DNA of 7,110 nt, taken from contig JAADHA010000535.1 of NCBI GenBank assembly GCA_013152105.1, forward strand, positions 1 to 7,110. Reading direction: 5' to 3'. This document shows positions 5,487 through 7,110 of this stretch, piece by piece; within the stretch, counting starts at the first letter, position 1; each line of letters opens with the position of its first letter. The notes below the pieces were generated by a model. The model did no database searches, was not told where the DNA came from, and was given only the letters and a program-made list of their open reading frames with translations. This DNA is from Oligoflexia bacterium. Its GTDB lineage: Bacteria; Myxococcota_A; UBA796; UBA2385. The position numbers were made by a program, and so were the translations under genes.

Positions 5487-7016
5487 TCACTGCCCCGTCA
5501 CCGCCTGGATCCGCCAGTGATCCCGAGTCACGTCGTGGACCACCAGCCACGCGGGATCGCCTGGGTGGTAGTGCGAGAGGTAGGCGCGGAGCTGGTCTGG
5601 GTCGGTCGGGGCGTGGCGGACCTGGAGCTCGCCGCTTTGCCGAGTGGGATCCATGAGCTGAAAGGCCGCGCCGCTGTCCAGCAGCGGGTCGCAGACGAAT
5701 TCATCTTGGCCCAGGGCCGGCCAGGAGGCCGCGCGCTGGCCACCCCCCATGACCATCAGCACGCCGTGGTCGATGCCCTGGCGCGACAGCAGCTCGGCGA
5801 GCTGTCCGTCCACGCACCAGTAGCCCTCGCGCAGATCCATGACCGCGTGACCCAGGCCCCACAGGCAGCCCAGGCCCAAGACCAGCGCCGGTAGCCAGCG
5901 CCGCAGCAGACCGGGCAGGGCCGCCAGGCCACCAGCGACCAGCACCGGCAGGACCATATAGAGGGGGTGATAGAAGCGGGCGCCGTAGACATTGCCCGGC
6001 GACCAGTACAGCGCGTAGCCGCCCACCGTCAGCAGGGTGATCGCCAGGGGGATGGCCAGGCGTCGGATGCGCACCGCGCCAATGAGGGCGATCAGGAGCC
6101 CCCCCGGCAGGCCCAGCAGGTAGCGGTCCAGCAGCAGGGTGGTCTGGCCCGCGATGCGCGCCGCCTTGGCCGGGGTGTGGCCAAAGCTCCCAAAGGTCAG
6201 GTGGCAGCCGTGGGTGGGGCCGAAGCCCAGCGAGTTGCAGCCCGGTGGACGCCCGCTGTCGGCCACCCACTGGTCGAACCAGGGGCCAACCGGAAAGGTG
6301 AAGGCGTCGCCGGTCAGGTGGTGGTTGTCGACCAGGATCAGGGCGGCCGCCACGGTCGGAGGCAGCAGCCAGCCGGTGAGCAGGCCAAGGCGGTCCCGCA
6401 GGCGCCAGGCGCCCAGCAGCAGCAGCGGACCGGCCAGCAGGGCGGCGTCGAACTGCCGCGCCAGCACGACATAGCCCAGGCCCAAGGACGCCAGGAGCCA
6501 GCCCCACCAGGCCCGAGGTCGACTCTCGACCACCACCAGGGCCAGCAAGAGCGCCACCAGCACTGAGGTGTGGGGCATCCGCGATCCCGACAGCAGCACG
6601 ATCCCTGGCGACAGCGTGATCACCAGGGCGGCCAGCCGGGCCTCGACCAGGGGCCGCTTCCAGGCCAGGGCCAAGGCGAAGCTGAGCGGCGGGAGGGCCG
6701 CAGCCAACAGCGCGTTGACGATCCAGGGCGCGCCGATTGCCTGTCCCAGGGCCAGCAGGGCGGGCCAGCCCGGTGGGAAGACGGCGAAGCTGCGAGGTGC
6801 CACCTGCCAGAAGGGGTAGAGCAACATGCTGGGCTGATCACCCGCGGGCCCCGTGCGCATGCCGGCGGCGAAGAGCCGGGCCTGCAAGGTGTAGGCGACC
6901 TCGTCGCTGACGTGGGCGATGCCCTGGAGCGGACCCAGCGCCATCAGCGCGGCCATCCCGAAGGCGACTACGCTGAGCCCCACCAGCATCCGGCGGTCGG
7001 CTGGGTCGCCGATCAC
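5487..7016 (-). CDS. Polytopic GT-C / ArnT-like (GT39-type) glycosyltransferase
   Basis: 509-residue inner-membrane protein expected to move a sugar from a polyprenyl-phosphate donor to a lipid or protein acceptor on the periplasmic side. After the first membrane segment (about 11-30), the first loop carries HVSDEVAYTLQARLF (35-49); Asp38-Glu39 fit the acidic catalytic motif of GT-C enzymes. FPPGWPALLALG (80-91) then leads into helices at about 97-118, 126-144, 149-164, 170-186, 192-203 and 211-230. A periplasmic-type loop has NHHLTGDAF (231-239) and LGFGPTHGCH (263-272), then helices near 297-315, 320-338, 351-370 and 374-391, and GARFYHP at 345-351, all features seen in bacterial ArnT/GT39-like proteins. 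Residues 395-509 form a soluble tail. GTG 7016 overlaps the TGA of a probable upstream gene; ATG 6989 (residue 10) is an alternative. Superfamily is confident; sugar and acceptor are unknown. ArnT itself is not claimed. Confidence -1.
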   Translation of the reverse strand: MIGDPADRRMLVGLSVVAFGMAALMALGPLQGIAHVSDEVAYTLQARLFAAGMRTGPAGDQPSMLLYPFWQVAPRSFAVFPPGWPALLALGQAIGAPWIVNALLAAALPPLSFALALAWKRPLVEARLAALVITLSPGIVLLSGSRMPHTSVLVALLLALVVVESRPRAWWGWLLASLGLGYVVLARQFDAALLAGPLLLLGAWRLRDRLGLLTGWLLPPTVAAALILVDNHHLTGDAFTFPVGPWFDQWVADSGRPPGCNSLGFGPTHGCHLTFGSFGHTPAKAARIAGQTTLLLDRYLLGLPGGLLIALIGAVRIRRLAIPLAITLLTVGGYALYWSPGNVYGARFYHPLYMVLPVLVAGGLAALPGLLRRWLPALVLGLGCLWGLGHAVMDLREGYWCVDGQLAELLSRQGIDHGVLMVMGGGQRAASWPALGQDEFVCDPLLDSGAAFQLMDPTRQSGELQVRHAPTDPDQLRAYLSHYHPGDPAWLVVHDVTRDHWRIQAVTGQ

Positions 7017-7110
7017 ACCCTGATCTCTGGCCGGAGCACGCAGCCCAGCATGTCGACCCCGTCGTGAAGGCGTGGGAATTCCGGGGTCTGGAGCGTACCA
7101 GGGACGCAGC
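7013..7110 (-). CDS. C-terminal end of a probable upstream gene (partial)
   Basis: One minus-strand frame is open from the right edge to a TGA at 7015-7013, giving 31 residues that end LGCVLRPEIRV. Most of its codons end in G or C, as in the neighbouring genes. Its stop overlaps the glycosyltransferase GTG in the form GTGA, the same junction as between the two lipoprotein genes, so the two genes would form a coupled operon. The piece is too short to identify, and the other minus-strand frames are also open here, so the call rests mainly on the overlap. Confidence -1.
   Translation of the reverse strand, partial: CVPGTLQTPEFPRLHDGVDMLGCVLRPEIRV

Noticed and set aside
1..7110. CRISPR array, tRNA/rRNA genes, insertion sequences or attachment sites
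   Set aside because: No regularly spaced repeats, cloverleaf-like sequences, transposase or integrase motifs, or long terminal inverted repeats were seen on either strand.

Overview
The window is GC-rich throughout, with strong G/C preference at third codon positions, GTG starts, 4-nt stop/start overlaps and three cysteine-anchored secreted proteins in a row. This fits a free-living Gram-negative bacterium, most likely of the Myxococcota or a related deltaproteobacterial lineage. That placement is inferred from style (Cys-rich segments, PPC-like modules, very short lipoprotein signals), not from a marker gene. No rRNA, tRNA, CRISPR array, transposase or integrase is visible.

Layout. (1) 1-1172, minus strand: the N-terminal 390 residues of a surface or periplasmic lipoprotein with a Gly/Pro/Thr linker, a four-cysteine segment and three PPC-like beta modules, cut by the window edge. 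(2) 1173-1426: a 254-nt divergent intergenic region with a perfect TTGACA box, a weak extended -10 on the other strand and a 7+2+7 inverted repeat just upstream of the sigma gene. (3) 1427-2467, plus: a sigma-70 family sigma factor without region 1.1 but with an unusual segment between regions 1.2 and 2.1. (4) 2507-3946 and 3943-5472, plus: two tandem, overlapping, paralogous lipoproteins. The first has an intact HExxH zinc-protease motif (HELCH); in the second the catalytic Glu is replaced by Gly (HGLCH). Both carry a large Trp-rich, beta-propeller-like C-terminal half. (5) 5487-7016, minus: a polytopic GT-C/ArnT-like glycosyltransferase, convergent with the lipoproteins. (6) 7013-7110, minus: the last 31 codons of a probable upstream gene whose TGA overlaps the glycosyltransferase GTG start.

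How they may work together. The sigma gene and the two lipoprotein genes run the same way with 39 nt and -4 nt between them, so they could be one transcript. The lipoprotein pair looks like a gene duplication in which one copy kept the zincin active site and the other became a probable pseudoenzyme. No partner gene in the window explains their substrate. The PPC lipoprotein and the glycosyltransferase both belong to envelope biology, but nothing in the sequence ties them to the pair.
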